Shown here one piece after another: positions 17,392 through 24,931 of a stretch of DNA of 64,000 nucleotides. The stretch spans positions 496,001 to 560,000 of the forward strand of contig NZ_JAASQJ010000002.1 in NCBI RefSeq assembly GCF_011762185.1. The letters run 5' to 3'. The notes under the pieces are model-generated. The model worked only from the letters and a program-made list of their open reading frames with translations, searched no databases and was not told the DNA's origin. The DNA is from Dyadobacter arcticus (GTDB taxonomy: Bacteria > Bacteroidota > Bacteroidia > Cytophagales > Spirosomataceae). Each line of letters starts with the position of its first letter. Within the stretch, counting starts at the first letter, position 1. Made by a program: the position numbers and the translations under genes.

Positions 17392-18951
17392 ATGAACGGA
17401 ATCTATTTTTTAGCCAGAACAAGCGTTTTTTTATTGTCAATCGCTTACATGACATCCTGCCGCGAGATGGAGCAGGAGAATGAAATTGTTACCGCCTCAG
17501 CATCGACTTCAACCCGTACCAAACCTGAAGAAGCTTATCCCGGAGAAGAAGGTGTTTTGAAAAAGGGAACACTCTTCCGGAAGGAAATCACTTACACAGA
17601 AATCGACAATAAGGCTGTTTTCCAGGGAGACATTATTCTCACTCCTGAGCAATTGAATGCTACTAAAAATGCCCGAGTCGAGGGCGCCGGTTCACGTTTG
17701 GAGAATACGCGATGGGAAAGAGGGATTGTATTCTATACCATAAACACCTCCACCAACGGTAAGGAAATCGTGCAGGCTGCTATCGCGGAAGTTGAAGCTT
17801 CCACTCCGATAAGATTCATCCAGCGGACCAATCAGTCCGATTACGTCACATTTTCTCAGGGAAGAGGGCTTTCTTCCTCCCTTGGCCGGACAGGCGGGCA
17901 GCAGTTTATCATGTTACCAATACTATTTACGAAGGGCGGGGTACTGCACGAAATTGGCCACGCACTAGGTTTGTTACACGAGCATACACGGGAAAGTCAG
18001 GCCTCCACCCTCAACATTAATCCAGCCAATGCTTATGATTCGATGTTGCCTTCCTTAAAAACTTATTCAAGTCAATATTACGCTGGTTTTGATCTTGGAT
18101 CGATGGATTTTGAGTCGATCATGATGATGGACTCTTATGCTTATTCTAAAAATGGGCTGCCTGTAATGACACGTAAAGATGGCTCGACATTTGGTGTACA
18201 GCGTGACCATTTCTCCGCTGGTGATATCTCCTGCATCACGGTTATGTATTCCAATCTTCTTGCAATAAGTGCAGACAAACTGTACGCGGCAGATCTTATA
18301 AAAGGCAAAAAAACCTTTTACCCTTCGTATTGGGCTGGAAGTGAGGCTGTAATCTCTACCCCATTAGTTGCTTATGTTGCACTGGGGGGACAATTATTTT
18401 GGCTAGATCCGCTAACGGGTGAGGCACATTCCCTCGCATCCAATTTTTCGGGAGTAAAAGGAATGGTCTATCTGGAAGGATACCTCTATGTTTTGCAAAA
18501 TGGTTACCTATGGAAAGTCAATGCAAAGAGTGGATACGCTATGAAAGTAGGCGGGCAGATATGGAAGACTGCAACGGCAATAACGTACGCATCCGGTTTC
18601 TTCTTTATCGTAAGTGGCGACAATCTCTTCAGAGTAACTCTCGGCACACAGACCTTTGTATCCTTGGGCACAGGCTACACAGGCGTCACTGAGATCACAT
18701 CCTTAAAAGATCTGGTATACGTCATCAAGGCCAGCAAACTTTATAAAGTGAATCCCATAACCAGTGGCGTTTCCGTATACGGCATTAGCACATGGAGCTC
18801 CTCAGCCAGATTGACCGCTTCGAAAGATATCTTGTTACTTGTTGATCAGGGTGTTTTATATAATGTTGATGCGATTGCCTGCCGCAACTTTATCTCAAAT
18901 GGTTGGTCGGGTATTAATAAGATTGCAGCAACTATTCCGGAAACCTGGTAG
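17392..18951 (+). CDS. Astacin-like (M12A) zinc metalloprotease lipoprotein with beta-propeller-like tail
   Basis: A 519-residue protein. The signal peptide ends in a lipobox (IAYMTSC, Cys23). The catalytic domain spans ~85-285: 'NTRWERGIVFYTI' at its start and the zinc site 'HEIGHALGLLHEH' at ~186-198, the full HExxHxxGxxH astacin motif. The downstream Met-turn reads 'SIMMMDSYAYS'; astacins normally have SxMHY or SIMMY here, so the tyrosine that serves as the fifth zinc ligand appears replaced by Met. Residues ~290-519 are ~40-residue repeats ('GQLFWLDPLTGEAHSL', 'GYLWKVNAKSGYA', 'SKLYKVNPITSGV') like a small beta-propeller. I infer a surface-anchored protease. A strong terminator follows at 18991. 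Confidence 0.85.
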   Translation: MNGIYFLARTSVFLLSIAYMTSCREMEQENEIVTASASTSTRTKPEEAYPGEEGVLKKGTLFRKEITYTEIDNKAVFQGDIILTPEQLNATKNARVEGAGSRLENTRWERGIVFYTINTSTNGKEIVQAAIAEVEASTPIRFIQRTNQSDYVTFSQGRGLSSSLGRTGGQQFIMLPILFTKGGVLHEIGHALGLLHEHTRESQASTLNINPANAYDSMLPSLKTYSSQYYAGFDLGSMDFESIMMMDSYAYSKNGLPVMTRKDGSTFGVQRDHFSAGDISCITVMYSNLLAISADKLYAADLIKGKKTFYPSYWAGSEAVISTPLVAYVALGGQLFWLDPLTGEAHSLASNFSGVKGMVYLEGYLYVLQNGYLWKVNAKSGYAMKVGGQIWKTATAITYASGFFFIVSGDNLFRVTLGTQTFVSLGTGYTGVTEITSLKDLVYVIKASKLYKVNPITSGVSVYGISTWSSSARLTASKDILLLVDQGVLYNVDAIACRNFISNGWSGINKIAATIPETW

Positions 18952-18990
18952 CCTGGATATTGATTATTAGGACAATGTCCAATGTTTACA

Positions 18991-19029
18991 AAAAAACCCT
19001 TTCGCCCGGTAAGAGCGAAAGGGTTTTTA
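18991..19029. terminator. Bidirectional intrinsic terminator
   Basis: A GC-containing stem (CCCTTTCGC ... GCGAAAGGG) is flanked by an A-run on the left and a T-run on the right, so it can end transcription from both sides. It lies between the convergent stops of the metalloprotease (18951) and the small secreted protein (19049). Confidence 0.9.
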
Positions 19030-19048
19030 TTTTCATGAAAATCAGGTG

Positions 19049-19441
19049 TTAACCTAACGAGACAATGCGTTGTGTTTCAGAAGTCTGTGTATTCAATTCA
19101 ATGTCTTTCACTTCTTTGTGATTGCCGTCAATCAGGATCACCTTGTAGGCTCCGTCGGGCAGGTCACTCAGGTCAAATCTGGTACGGGTAGCAGCTGCAT
19201 CTTTTGCAATCGTCTGTGATGCAAGGGTATGTCCGAATTCGTCGACAACTTTCAGCGAAACTTCTTTTTCTGCTTTGATAACATTCACGTCAATTTTTCC
19301 TTTGATGGTTGTCACCACCCAAAATTTGGTTTGAACACCATCCGAAACTGAGGTTGAAGTTCCTGTGTCTGCTTTTGCGAATCCTGTTGAAGAAAGGGCA
19401 AGTGAACATGTTAAAAGTACTGATGCGATGAGCGTTTTCAT
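19049..19441 (-). CDS. Small secreted protein of unknown function (DUF3244-like fold possible)
   Basis: A 130-residue protein with a standard signal peptide (MKTLIASVLLTCSLALSSTGFAKA). The mature ~100 residues are beta-rich and resemble the compact Ig-like tails found in Bacteroidota secreted proteins: 'VNVIKAEKEVSLKVVDEFGHTLASQTIAKDA' and then 'FDLSDLPDGAYKVILIDGNHKEVKDIEL'. The 'LSDLPDGAYKVIL' block is close to the late strands of the T9SS sorting domain and DUF3244-type domains, but there is no large cargo in front of it. It appears to stand alone, with its own upstream region of 288 bp and the terminator at 18991. The function is unknown. Confidence 0.7.
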   Translation of the reverse strand: MKTLIASVLLTCSLALSSTGFAKADTGTSTSVSDGVQTKFWVVTTIKGKIDVNVIKAEKEVSLKVVDEFGHTLASQTIAKDAAATRTRFDLSDLPDGAYKVILIDGNHKEVKDIELNTQTSETQRIVSLG

Positions 19442-19729
19442 GGTTACTTATGTTTAAATGTGATTGTTTAAATTTGTTGAGAGCGACATTGCTCCCGACT
19501 TCCGATACAATGTTAACCGTCCTTTCCCGCCCCACAAAGCAGACTCGACAGAGAGGCATCAAACAACGACAAACGGCCCGAATATCATCATAAATGACTC
19601 AAAATGAAGTAATTGAACAAATATTTACGCCTTTGTAGATTAAAATCAGGAATTGGTAGAGTGGCGTTGGGGTTTCATTGAGTGTAGGAGGTTTTGGTTA
19701 CAAAAAATGGGTGGTTGGAAGCGAGGTAA

Positions 19730-21307
19730 CTATCTAATCGTATTCTCCAAAACAATAACCGAAGGCCCATCGGACAGCCACTTTTTCCCAAGCCCGGTAG
19801 TATCTCCTTGCGGTAGAAAATAAACGAATGACCCTAAAACAAGATCAACATCCCCATCGGCGTCCATGTCGCCTGCATCCATGACGACCCAGCGTCCCTT
19901 TGTAGCTTCGGGAAAAGAGTAATCTTCAAATTTCAACTTTCCCTTATTTTCCAAATAGATAAAACTTTCCTCCGGATAGCGCAGATAATCCGGGAAAAAT
20001 GAGATTGCGGCAATATCCAGGTCACCGTCCAGATCGTAATCCTGGACCATTGCCTTGTAAGCACCGTTTAATTGATAGAAGTAGGATTGCTTGAAATTGG
20101 ATTTCCCGTCATTCAGAAAAATATAAATGCCGTGGTACTCCTTTAAAACTGGCGTCTTATCCGCATTGTCACCACAGACATAGACGATATCATCAAAACC
20201 ATCCTTGTTGAAATCAGCGAGCTCAATGTATTGCGAGCCGTTGAGCGGCAGAAAAGAAAGCACTCTTCTTTCCTGAAATTTTCCAGCCCCTTGGTTTTCG
20301 TAGAGAAAAACACCTTCATCAGCCTGCGCCATCAATACGTAAATATCCGGCAACCCATCGTGATTGGCATCCTTGATGATCGCCGTGATCGCACCGGGTT
20401 TGTTCCGCAAAATTTGTTTGTCATATCCACCTTTTCCATTGTTTCGGTACCAGGCCAATTGCCCGGTCTCGTTCCCAAATTCGCAAGCAACAATATCTTC
20501 AAATTCATCTTTATCTAAATCCCCATAAGCCATAGATACCGGCCGACGCAAATTTGAAACGGGAGTGTCTGCTTGTTTATACCCTTGCTGAGATCCATTT
20601 TTCAGTAAACGTTGCAATCCACCGTCGTTTGCATCAGTTGGAAAAACGCCCCGACCGCTTGTGGTCAGGTATAACTCATTTGCTTTCTCATAAAAATGAA
20701 TTGGCGTTGAGGCTAGTGGAATAGTATAATTTTCTTTCAAATCGGGTTTAAGAAATGTCAGAACATTGCGTCTGTTTTTCCCGTCACCGAAAACAATACC
20801 CCGATTATCGGGGAGGATTTTGACCATACTCGTCAACGCTGGCCGATGATTATATGATGATTCCCTGTATTTGAAATGTTTGAGCCCCATCAGTATTTTA
20901 CTTTTCCGAATCGGATCTGGAATGGTATCCGGCGCATTGTCCAGATAATGCTTTACAATTTTGGCCCAATCCTCTTTCGCCAAAACTGGCGTTTCAGGAA
21001 AGATACCTGCACTGCGTACTGCATCGCCGCCTACACCCGCATCAAACAGGCTATCCGGTCTGAACCTGCCACTATATACGCCCATGCGATTGCCCATGGA
21101 TGGGAGTACATCGTTCCAGACGGTTTTGGTTAACAATTCCGGCTTTACAAATCCGTGGCAGCGGCTGCAATGGGCAATTGATAGTTCTTTTCCGGAGAGC
21201 CCGGAAGCGGGCGGTTCTTTAAAATCAACTTTTTCAGTTTGCTTTTCTGACGTGCAGGAGACACTTAGGAAGATCAGGGAAAGGCAAAACAAGGTTATAA
21301 ATCTCAT
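19730..21307 (-). CDS. FG-GAP/VCBS-repeat lipoprotein with one c-type heme motif
   Basis: A 525-residue protein. It has a lipoprotein signal (ITLFCLSLIFLSVSC, Cys18) and a short N-terminal heme site, 'IAHCSRCHG' (CxxCH, ~50-55). A set of FG-GAP/VCBS repeats follows, seen as Asp-rich loops 'GDLDKDEFEDIVA', 'DANHDGLPDIYVL', 'ADFNKDGFDDIVY', 'DYDLDGDLDIAAI' and 'GDMDADGDVDLVLGSF'. These loops bind Ca2+ in a beta-propeller. The pairing of a monoheme cytochrome-like head with a propeller is common in Bacteroidota and Planctomycetes surface proteins, but its partner and substrate are not known. Localisation is probably outer membrane or periplasm. Confidence 0.82.
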   Translation of the reverse strand: MRFITLFCLSLIFLSVSCTSEKQTEKVDFKEPPASGLSGKELSIAHCSRCHGFVKPELLTKTVWNDVLPSMGNRMGVYSGRFRPDSLFDAGVGGDAVRSAGIFPETPVLAKEDWAKIVKHYLDNAPDTIPDPIRKSKILMGLKHFKYRESSYNHRPALTSMVKILPDNRGIVFGDGKNRRNVLTFLKPDLKENYTIPLASTPIHFYEKANELYLTTSGRGVFPTDANDGGLQRLLKNGSQQGYKQADTPVSNLRRPVSMAYGDLDKDEFEDIVACEFGNETGQLAWYRNNGKGGYDKQILRNKPGAITAIIKDANHDGLPDIYVLMAQADEGVFLYENQGAGKFQERRVLSFLPLNGSQYIELADFNKDGFDDIVYVCGDNADKTPVLKEYHGIYIFLNDGKSNFKQSYFYQLNGAYKAMVQDYDLDGDLDIAAISFFPDYLRYPEESFIYLENKGKLKFEDYSFPEATKGRWVVMDAGDMDADGDVDLVLGSFVYFLPQGDTTGLGKKWLSDGPSVIVLENTIR

Positions 21308-21712
21308 ATATCAAAAAAGCGGAGCCGAGCTATTGGCAAATGACGCAGGTCAAGTCCGAAAATGCGAGAATTTGTCCAATAATTTTCATTTCAATAAATT
21401 ATTTGGAAGGTTATCATCTAATATTCAGCCAATCACACTGCTCATCTTCATCCATAACCACACGATCGAAATAGGGTTGGGATTTTTTCATGAGTTGAAC
21501 TTCTACGTAAGACTTTTTTTGCTAAATCAGGGTCAGAATTGGAAATTAAAAATGCGTAAATATTGGGAAACAAGCATCTTTGGCGGGACAAAGACTTGAA
21601 TTATTATTCCTGATCACTCGCAGCGGCCGCGCGGTGTATTCGTGGCCGAATATTTTTTGTAGCCACGAATACACGAATAGGGCACGAATAAGGATGAAAT
21701 TGTTTACAAACT
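21308..21712. other. Intergenic region, 405 bp, with a 13-bp inverted repeat
   Basis: No convincing gene is seen between the FG-GAP lipoprotein and the membrane protein at 21713. One long plus-strand frame crosses this region, but its first half is antisense to the FG-GAP gene and its residues lack any pattern. The part from 21634 to 21690 holds the inverted and direct repeat listed separately. Both flanking genes read away from this gap, so it should contain their promoters, but no clear TAnnTTTG pair was found. Confidence 0.6.
21634..21674. repeat. Inverted repeat GTGTATTCGTGGC / GCCACGAATACAC with adjoining direct copies
   Basis: Arms 21634-21646 and 21662-21674 are exact reverse complements around a 15-base AT-rich loop. 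Right after the second arm the string CACGAATA appears twice more ('ACACGAATAGGGCACGAATAAGG'). Short intergenic 'CACGAATA' repeats of this style occur in many Bacteroidota and other genomes, so this may be one copy of a dispersed palindromic element, not a terminator (there is no T-run). Confidence 0.65.
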
Positions 21713-22333
21713 ATGATCGGAAGACACTTAGTGCTTATTGGGATAATCATTGCAGCGGCGCTGCTGGTACTGGCAACATTACACTATCCTGGCGGATCGC
21801 AGGCTGACATTAATTCCATTGGTTATGACTGGAAAAATAATTACATCAGTAATCTTTTCGGTGAAAAATCATTCAATGGTGCAAAAAGTGGGTCGCGCTT
21901 TTGGGCAGTTGGTGCTATGGCCTCACTTTCTATTAGCTTTACTATTTTCTTTTTCAGATTTTCAAAGAGAATACCAGCAAGAGGATCCGCCAAAATCATC
22001 CGATTCTTTGGTGCCAGCGGAATGGTGTTTTCTGCATTCATAGCAACCAAATGGCATGATCAGATGATTACCATTGCGAGCACCCTGTTTCTCGTCAGTA
22101 TATTTTACATTACTGTTTATGTTTTCAAGACAAGGCTGTATTTCTTCAAATTCCTATGCACGGTATGTCTTCTTACTTTTTACGTAATGCTATTTCTTTT
22201 TGGGGCAGGTTTTTACATGGAATTTTGGCCGATCGTGCAGAAGATTACGATCGCCAACTCGATAATTCTGGTTGTCGCATTAGAATATTATGCCAGAGAG
22301 GAGGATTTTCAGCATATTAAGGCGGGGAAATAG
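21713..22333 (+). CDS. Polytopic membrane protein of unknown function (DUF998-like)
   Basis: A 206-residue protein with about six hydrophobic helices: ~4-22, ~64-82, ~98-112, ~118-135, ~143-162 and ~170-188. The first loop contains 'SIGYDWKNNYISNLFG', a pattern similar to the 'D..W.NNYISDLG' loop of DUF998-type membrane proteins, although this assignment is tentative. Start at ATG 21713. The last 17 bases overlap an antisense gene remnant on the minus strand. No functional motif is visible. Confidence 0.65.
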   Translation: MIGRHLVLIGIIIAAALLVLATLHYPGGSQADINSIGYDWKNNYISNLFGEKSFNGAKSGSRFWAVGAMASLSISFTIFFFRFSKRIPARGSAKIIRFFGASGMVFSAFIATKWHDQMITIASTLFLVSIFYITVYVFKTRLYFFKFLCTVCLLTFYVMLFLFGAGFYMEFWPIVQKITIANSIILVVALEYYAREEDFQHIKAGK

Positions 22334-22507
22334 AACGCTGCGCATAAAAATAAACCTTAAAATATCCCATCACTGCCGGAGAATAATTCCTCTTATCTCC
22401 TATCCTTTTTACGTAAGTAAATCCCACGTCTTTCAACTTATCAGTCACAAAATCCATTTTTAAATCTGCCCGTTTCGGCACAAAGTAAATACCATTGAAT
22501 CCTTTTC
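22317..22507 (-). pseudogene. C-terminal remnant of an unidentified gene
   Basis: The minus strand is open for about 63 codons ending at a TAA (22319-22317). It encodes 'GFNGIYFVPKRADLK', 'FVTDKLKDVGFTYVKRI' and 'NYSPAVMGYFKVYFYAQRS'. The residue composition (alternating hydrophobic and charged residues, Gly-Tyr-Phe pattern) looks like real protein, for instance the last strands of a methyltransferase-like domain, but no start codon in good context exists. It is cut by the start of the plus-strand HEPN-like gene at 22508. It most likely marks the spot where foreign DNA replaced the 5' part of an older gene. Confidence 0.35.
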
Positions 22508-22912
22508 ATGAATAATAATTATCTTAAAAGGCATGAGGAGAGCCTCAAATCCTCGGAGGTGCTCATCTCCAATCACGCGCATTACAGTAATAGCATTCAT
22601 TGCTCCTACTATTCAGTTTTTCAGTACATGATGCATTTCCATAAAGTTAGAGGGACACGAGTATTCAGGGATAGGGATAAACTGGCAGGAACCGGCTCGC
22701 ATGTTTTGATCATAAATGCTACCTTTGAAATTCTGCTTACAATAAACCGTAAGAAAGCCGACTTTTTCTATTCAGAAATCGGCAGATTAAAAGCAGAGCG
22801 TGTGATTGCCGATTATAAGGAACATCACATCGATCAAACTAGAAGCAGTATATCATACGAAATAGCAAAAAAACTTATTTTGGTTCTCTCAGACACTATA
22901 AACACCAAATGA
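22508..22912 (+). CDS. HEPN-domain-like protein
   Basis: A 134-residue all-helical protein. The N-terminal helix pair 'YLKRHEESLKSSEVLI' and 'YSNSIHCSYYSVFQYMM' resembles the HEPN signature (small residue, then YY.xF). Near the C-terminus 'KAERVIADYKEHHID' resembles the Arg...His region of HEPN RNases, but the spacing between the Arg and the first His is seven residues, one longer than the usual Rx4-6H, so activity is uncertain. HEPN proteins act as RNases in toxin-antitoxin and defence systems or as RNA-binding adaptors. The next gene starts 2 bases after this stop, which makes a tight two-gene unit. Confidence 0.55.
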   Translation: MNNNYLKRHEESLKSSEVLISNHAHYSNSIHCSYYSVFQYMMHFHKVRGTRVFRDRDKLAGTGSHVLIINATFEILLTINRKKADFFYSEIGRLKAERVIADYKEHHIDQTRSSISYEIAKKLILVLSDTINTK

Positions 22913-22913
22913 C

Positions 22914-23267
22914 ATGAAAAAGGAAAACAAGCTGGTAATCAAACTTCTGGATTGGCTTGCTGCAAAGCATAGCCATATGTCCTTTTTATACGGTTTTGAC
23001 GTATGGGCAAATCAGCATGTCATAGAAGTAAGGTCTAGGGAAGGTTTCCAAAGTGAAGAATACATGAATGACAGGCTTGATGCTATTGTGGAGTTCATAT
23101 CCAAATTCCCTTACCAAGGCATTCTTTTCCTGAGCAATGATCCTTATCTGAAAGTGGAAGATCCGATTTATAACACCGCGGACAAGGTCCGTAAAGTGAA
23201 GCCAACCAGGCGATCGGCTTCACCTGCAACTTTTCAACAGGATTCCATGAAGGGTTTAGCCAAATAG
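22914..23267 (+). CDS. Unknown partner protein of the HEPN-like gene
   Basis: A 117-residue protein of unrecognised family, translated directly behind the HEPN-like gene (TGA, one base, ATG). It contains 'VIKLLDWLAAKHSHMSFLYGFDVWANQHVIEVRS', a mid 'NDRLDAIVEFISKFPYQGILFLSNDPYLKVEDP' and a basic tail 'ADKVRKVKPTRRSASP'. There is no signal peptide or transmembrane segment. The mixed alpha/beta pattern is not the nucleotidyltransferase (MNT) partner usually paired with HEPN toxins: no GSxxxG...DxD motif is seen. Its 3' end overlaps the convergent gene at 23234-23521 by 34 bp. An antitoxin or adaptor role is only inference from the layout. Confidence 0.55.
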   Translation: MKKENKLVIKLLDWLAAKHSHMSFLYGFDVWANQHVIEVRSREGFQSEEYMNDRLDAIVEFISKFPYQGILFLSNDPYLKVEDPIYNTADKVRKVKPTRRSASPATFQQDSMKGLAK

Positions 23268-23521
23268 CCCACCCGAATTCCTTCCTCCTCAATACATTGC
23301 CCCAAAAATCCTTTCGCTGATCGCTCCGAATAATCGTCGACAAAAAGTCTCGCAGTTCCTGCATCCCTGAACTCTGCAACCCTTTCAAGCATCAGCTCAA
23401 CCCCAACTGAGTTGATCACAAAAGCTGAAATCCGGACAATTTCTTTACCATCTTCAATGCAATCACGATGGAGGGATACTTCGGTTTGCGTTTCGGGTAG
23501 GGTGATGATCTTGAAGTTCAT
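23234..23521 (-). CDS. Small protein of unknown function
   Basis: A 95-residue protein with ATG at 23521. The sequence has an alternating strand/helix feel: 'MNFKIITLPETQTEVSLHRD', 'KEIVRISAFVINSVGVELMLERVAEF' and 'ARLFVDDYSERSAKGFLGQCIEEEG'. No signal peptide or known motif. It converges on and overlaps the last 34 bp of the HEPN partner gene. It is divergent from the XRE regulator at 23705, so the two share a 183-bp control region that includes the palindrome at 23665. The protein could be real but the support is compositional only. Confidence 0.5.
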   Translation of the reverse strand: MNFKIITLPETQTEVSLHRDCIEDGKEIVRISAFVINSVGVELMLERVAEFRDAGTARLFVDDYSERSAKGFLGQCIEEEGIRVGYLAKPFMESC

Positions 23522-23664
23522 GATGGGTTTTGGTTTTGGCGTGATTTTGAAAAATGTCTAGTGGAGGTAGATTTGCTATATTTACGACCCGTCACTCGGT
23601 TTTAAGGGCGATGCACCAAATATAGTTCTATTTGCTATTTATAAGTAACAAATGTAATTATTTA

Positions 23665-23689
23665 ATTCTTAAACATATTTTTTAAGAAT
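23665..23689. promoter_or_regulatory. Palindromic operator candidate upstream of XRE regulator
   Basis: ATTCTTAAA (23665-23673) and TTTAAGAAT (23681-23689) form a perfect 9-bp inverted repeat with a 7-base AT spacer, 15 bp before the ATG of the XRE regulator. This is the usual place for an autoregulatory operator of a lambda-repressor-like dimer. Further upstream, ATTTGCTAT occurs twice (23571 and 23630). Confidence 0.5.
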
Positions 23690-23704
23690 ATTAGGAATTT
23701 TAAA

Positions 23705-24034
23705 ATGACTGAAAGAATTGTTGCTCTTTTCAGAGCAAAGCATTTAAATCAAAAGTCAGCGGCTCAATTATTAGACCTATCAGGCCCAAAAATCAGCAAG
23801 GTAATATCTGGCGAACAGACGTTGTCCGGAGAAGCATTTGGCATACTGATCAGGGAATTCAATGTTCACCCAAATTGGCTTTTTGGATATATTGGAACGG
23901 CCGACGAAGTGATATATATGTCAAACCTTGTCCCAGAAAGTGAACTGGCAGCACGCGACAAGCAAATCCAGGAATTGAAAAATGAATTGGGAGAAGTTTA
24001 CAAGCAATTGGCGGAGGAACGTCGGAATAAATGA
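23705..24034 (+). CDS. XRE/Cro-CI type transcriptional regulator with coiled-coil tail
   Basis: A 109-residue protein. Residues ~1-60 form a helix-turn-helix: 'IVALFRAKHLNQKSAAQLLDLSGPKISKVISGEQTLSGE', the XRE pattern with the recognition helix at 'SGPKISKVIS'. The middle has 'EFNVHPNWLFGYIG', a block often seen in phage CI-like repressors. The last ~35 residues ('RDKQIQELKNELGEVYKQLAEERRNK') form a coiled coil for dimerisation. Together with the upstream palindrome it is probably a self-regulating repressor of the neighbouring short genes. It converges with the RelE-like gene 20 bp downstream. Confidence 0.8.
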   Translation: MTERIVALFRAKHLNQKSAAQLLDLSGPKISKVISGEQTLSGEAFGILIREFNVHPNWLFGYIGTADEVIYMSNLVPESELAARDKQIQELKNELGEVYKQLAEERRNK

Positions 24035-24053
24035 AGTTTAAACAACGATCTAA

Positions 24054-24461
24054 CTAATTTGACCTCGTTGAAATGAAATCCAGCCTTCCATTAAGAACTG
24101 ATATTTCGAATAAGTCATTACGGTCAATGGCTTCATCCGTTTCGTCAATGATCAATTTTCGGAAAGCCTTGCTTAACGAAATTTTCCCTTCGGACCCTGT
24201 TTTCGGATATATGTAACTGAGATAGATCTTATTATCCATAACATACACATAAAAGTATGCCCGAAATCCGCCTCTACCGCCAATCCTTTTCTTAACAACG
24301 CTCCGATAGCTGCTACTGGAGATTGTCGTGCCATGGCGGATCTGATCGTCTGAACAGTTAAAGAAATTGTCGATGACTTGACGCTCGAGTATTTTGTACG
24401 AATTATACTTAATCAGCTTTTTAAATTCTGATTTGAAGCGTTCGGTGCAATATATATTCAT
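24054..24461 (-). CDS. RelE/HigB-like toxin candidate
   Basis: A 135-residue protein with the RelE-fold outline: 'FKSEFKKLIKYNSYKILERQVIDNF' (two helices), then 'RSVVKKRIGGRGGFRAYFYVYV' (strand with basic residues and the GGxR step) and 'KIYLSYIYPKTGSEGKISLSK' (last strand pair with the K.G.. turn). RelE-type toxins cleave mRNA on the ribosome. The C-terminal ~35 residues go beyond the usual ~95-residue core. It overlaps the upstream gene by four bases (ATGA at 24458-24461), which suggests translational coupling and a two-gene toxin-antitoxin operon. Assignment rests on pattern only. Confidence 0.5.
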   Translation of the reverse strand: MNIYCTERFKSEFKKLIKYNSYKILERQVIDNFFNCSDDQIRHGTTISSSSYRSVVKKRIGGRGGFRAYFYVYVMDNKIYLSYIYPKTGSEGKISLSKAFRKLIIDETDEAIDRNDLFEISVLNGRLDFISTRSN

Positions 24462-24931
24462 TGCAATCCAAACAATCGGTTCACGGATGCCATGAAGTCC
24501 TTGTCTCTTCTCAGATCAAAAAAAATGTTCTCTGCATCATCAACAACTTCAATCAGATCATCGAGTTTGTACATGAATAAATCGTTGTACTCATCGGAAA
24601 TGCTGCTTTCGAGTTCAGAGCCAGTCGCTTTGATGCTCTCAATGACGTAGCGAAGAGAAGAAATGATACTATTGATTTTATGAAGTTCCTCTTCACCGAC
24701 CTCAAATGCAGTAAGCTTTTCTACCGCATAAGTGAGAACTTCCATTGCATTCATCAAATGCTCCGCAATATCAACTGGTTTATATGTCGGAGTTAATGCT
24801 TCGGAATGATCCCCGTGAAAAATACTACGGATATTAAAACTTATTTCGTCAAGATATTTCCTTGTGCCGTCCAGATCACTTAGTGCAAGTTCTTCTTTTG
24901 CTGATAACATACTCATTGGTTTGATTTTCAT
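24458..24931 (-). CDS. Unknown acidic helical protein, candidate antitoxin for the RelE-like gene
   Basis: A protein of about 157 residues starting at ATG 24931 (MKIKPMSMLSAKEELAL); the frame can extend to a TTG at 24952. It is acidic and largely helical: 'DGTRKYLDEISFNIRSIFHG', 'AEHLMNAMEVLTYAVEKL', 'HKINSIISSLRYVIESI' and 'DEYNDLFMYKLDDLIEVVDDAENIFFDLRRD'. No helix-turn-helix, ribbon-helix-helix or AbrB pattern is seen, so it does not look like the usual DNA-binding antitoxin. It is first in a two-gene operon and overlaps the RelE-like gene by four bases. The role is inferred from the position. Confidence 0.5.
   Translation of the reverse strand: MKIKPMSMLSAKEELALSDLDGTRKYLDEISFNIRSIFHGDHSEALTPTYKPVDIAEHLMNAMEVLTYAVEKLTAFEVGEEELHKINSIISSLRYVIESIKATGSELESSISDEYNDLFMYKLDDLIEVVDDAENIFFDLRRDKDFMASVNRLFGLQ

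Noticed and set aside
20961-21599. Long plus-strand frame of 212 codons across the 5' end of the FG-GAP gene and the gap after it
   Set aside because: Its first half is antisense to a clear lipoprotein gene, and the residues show no family pattern.
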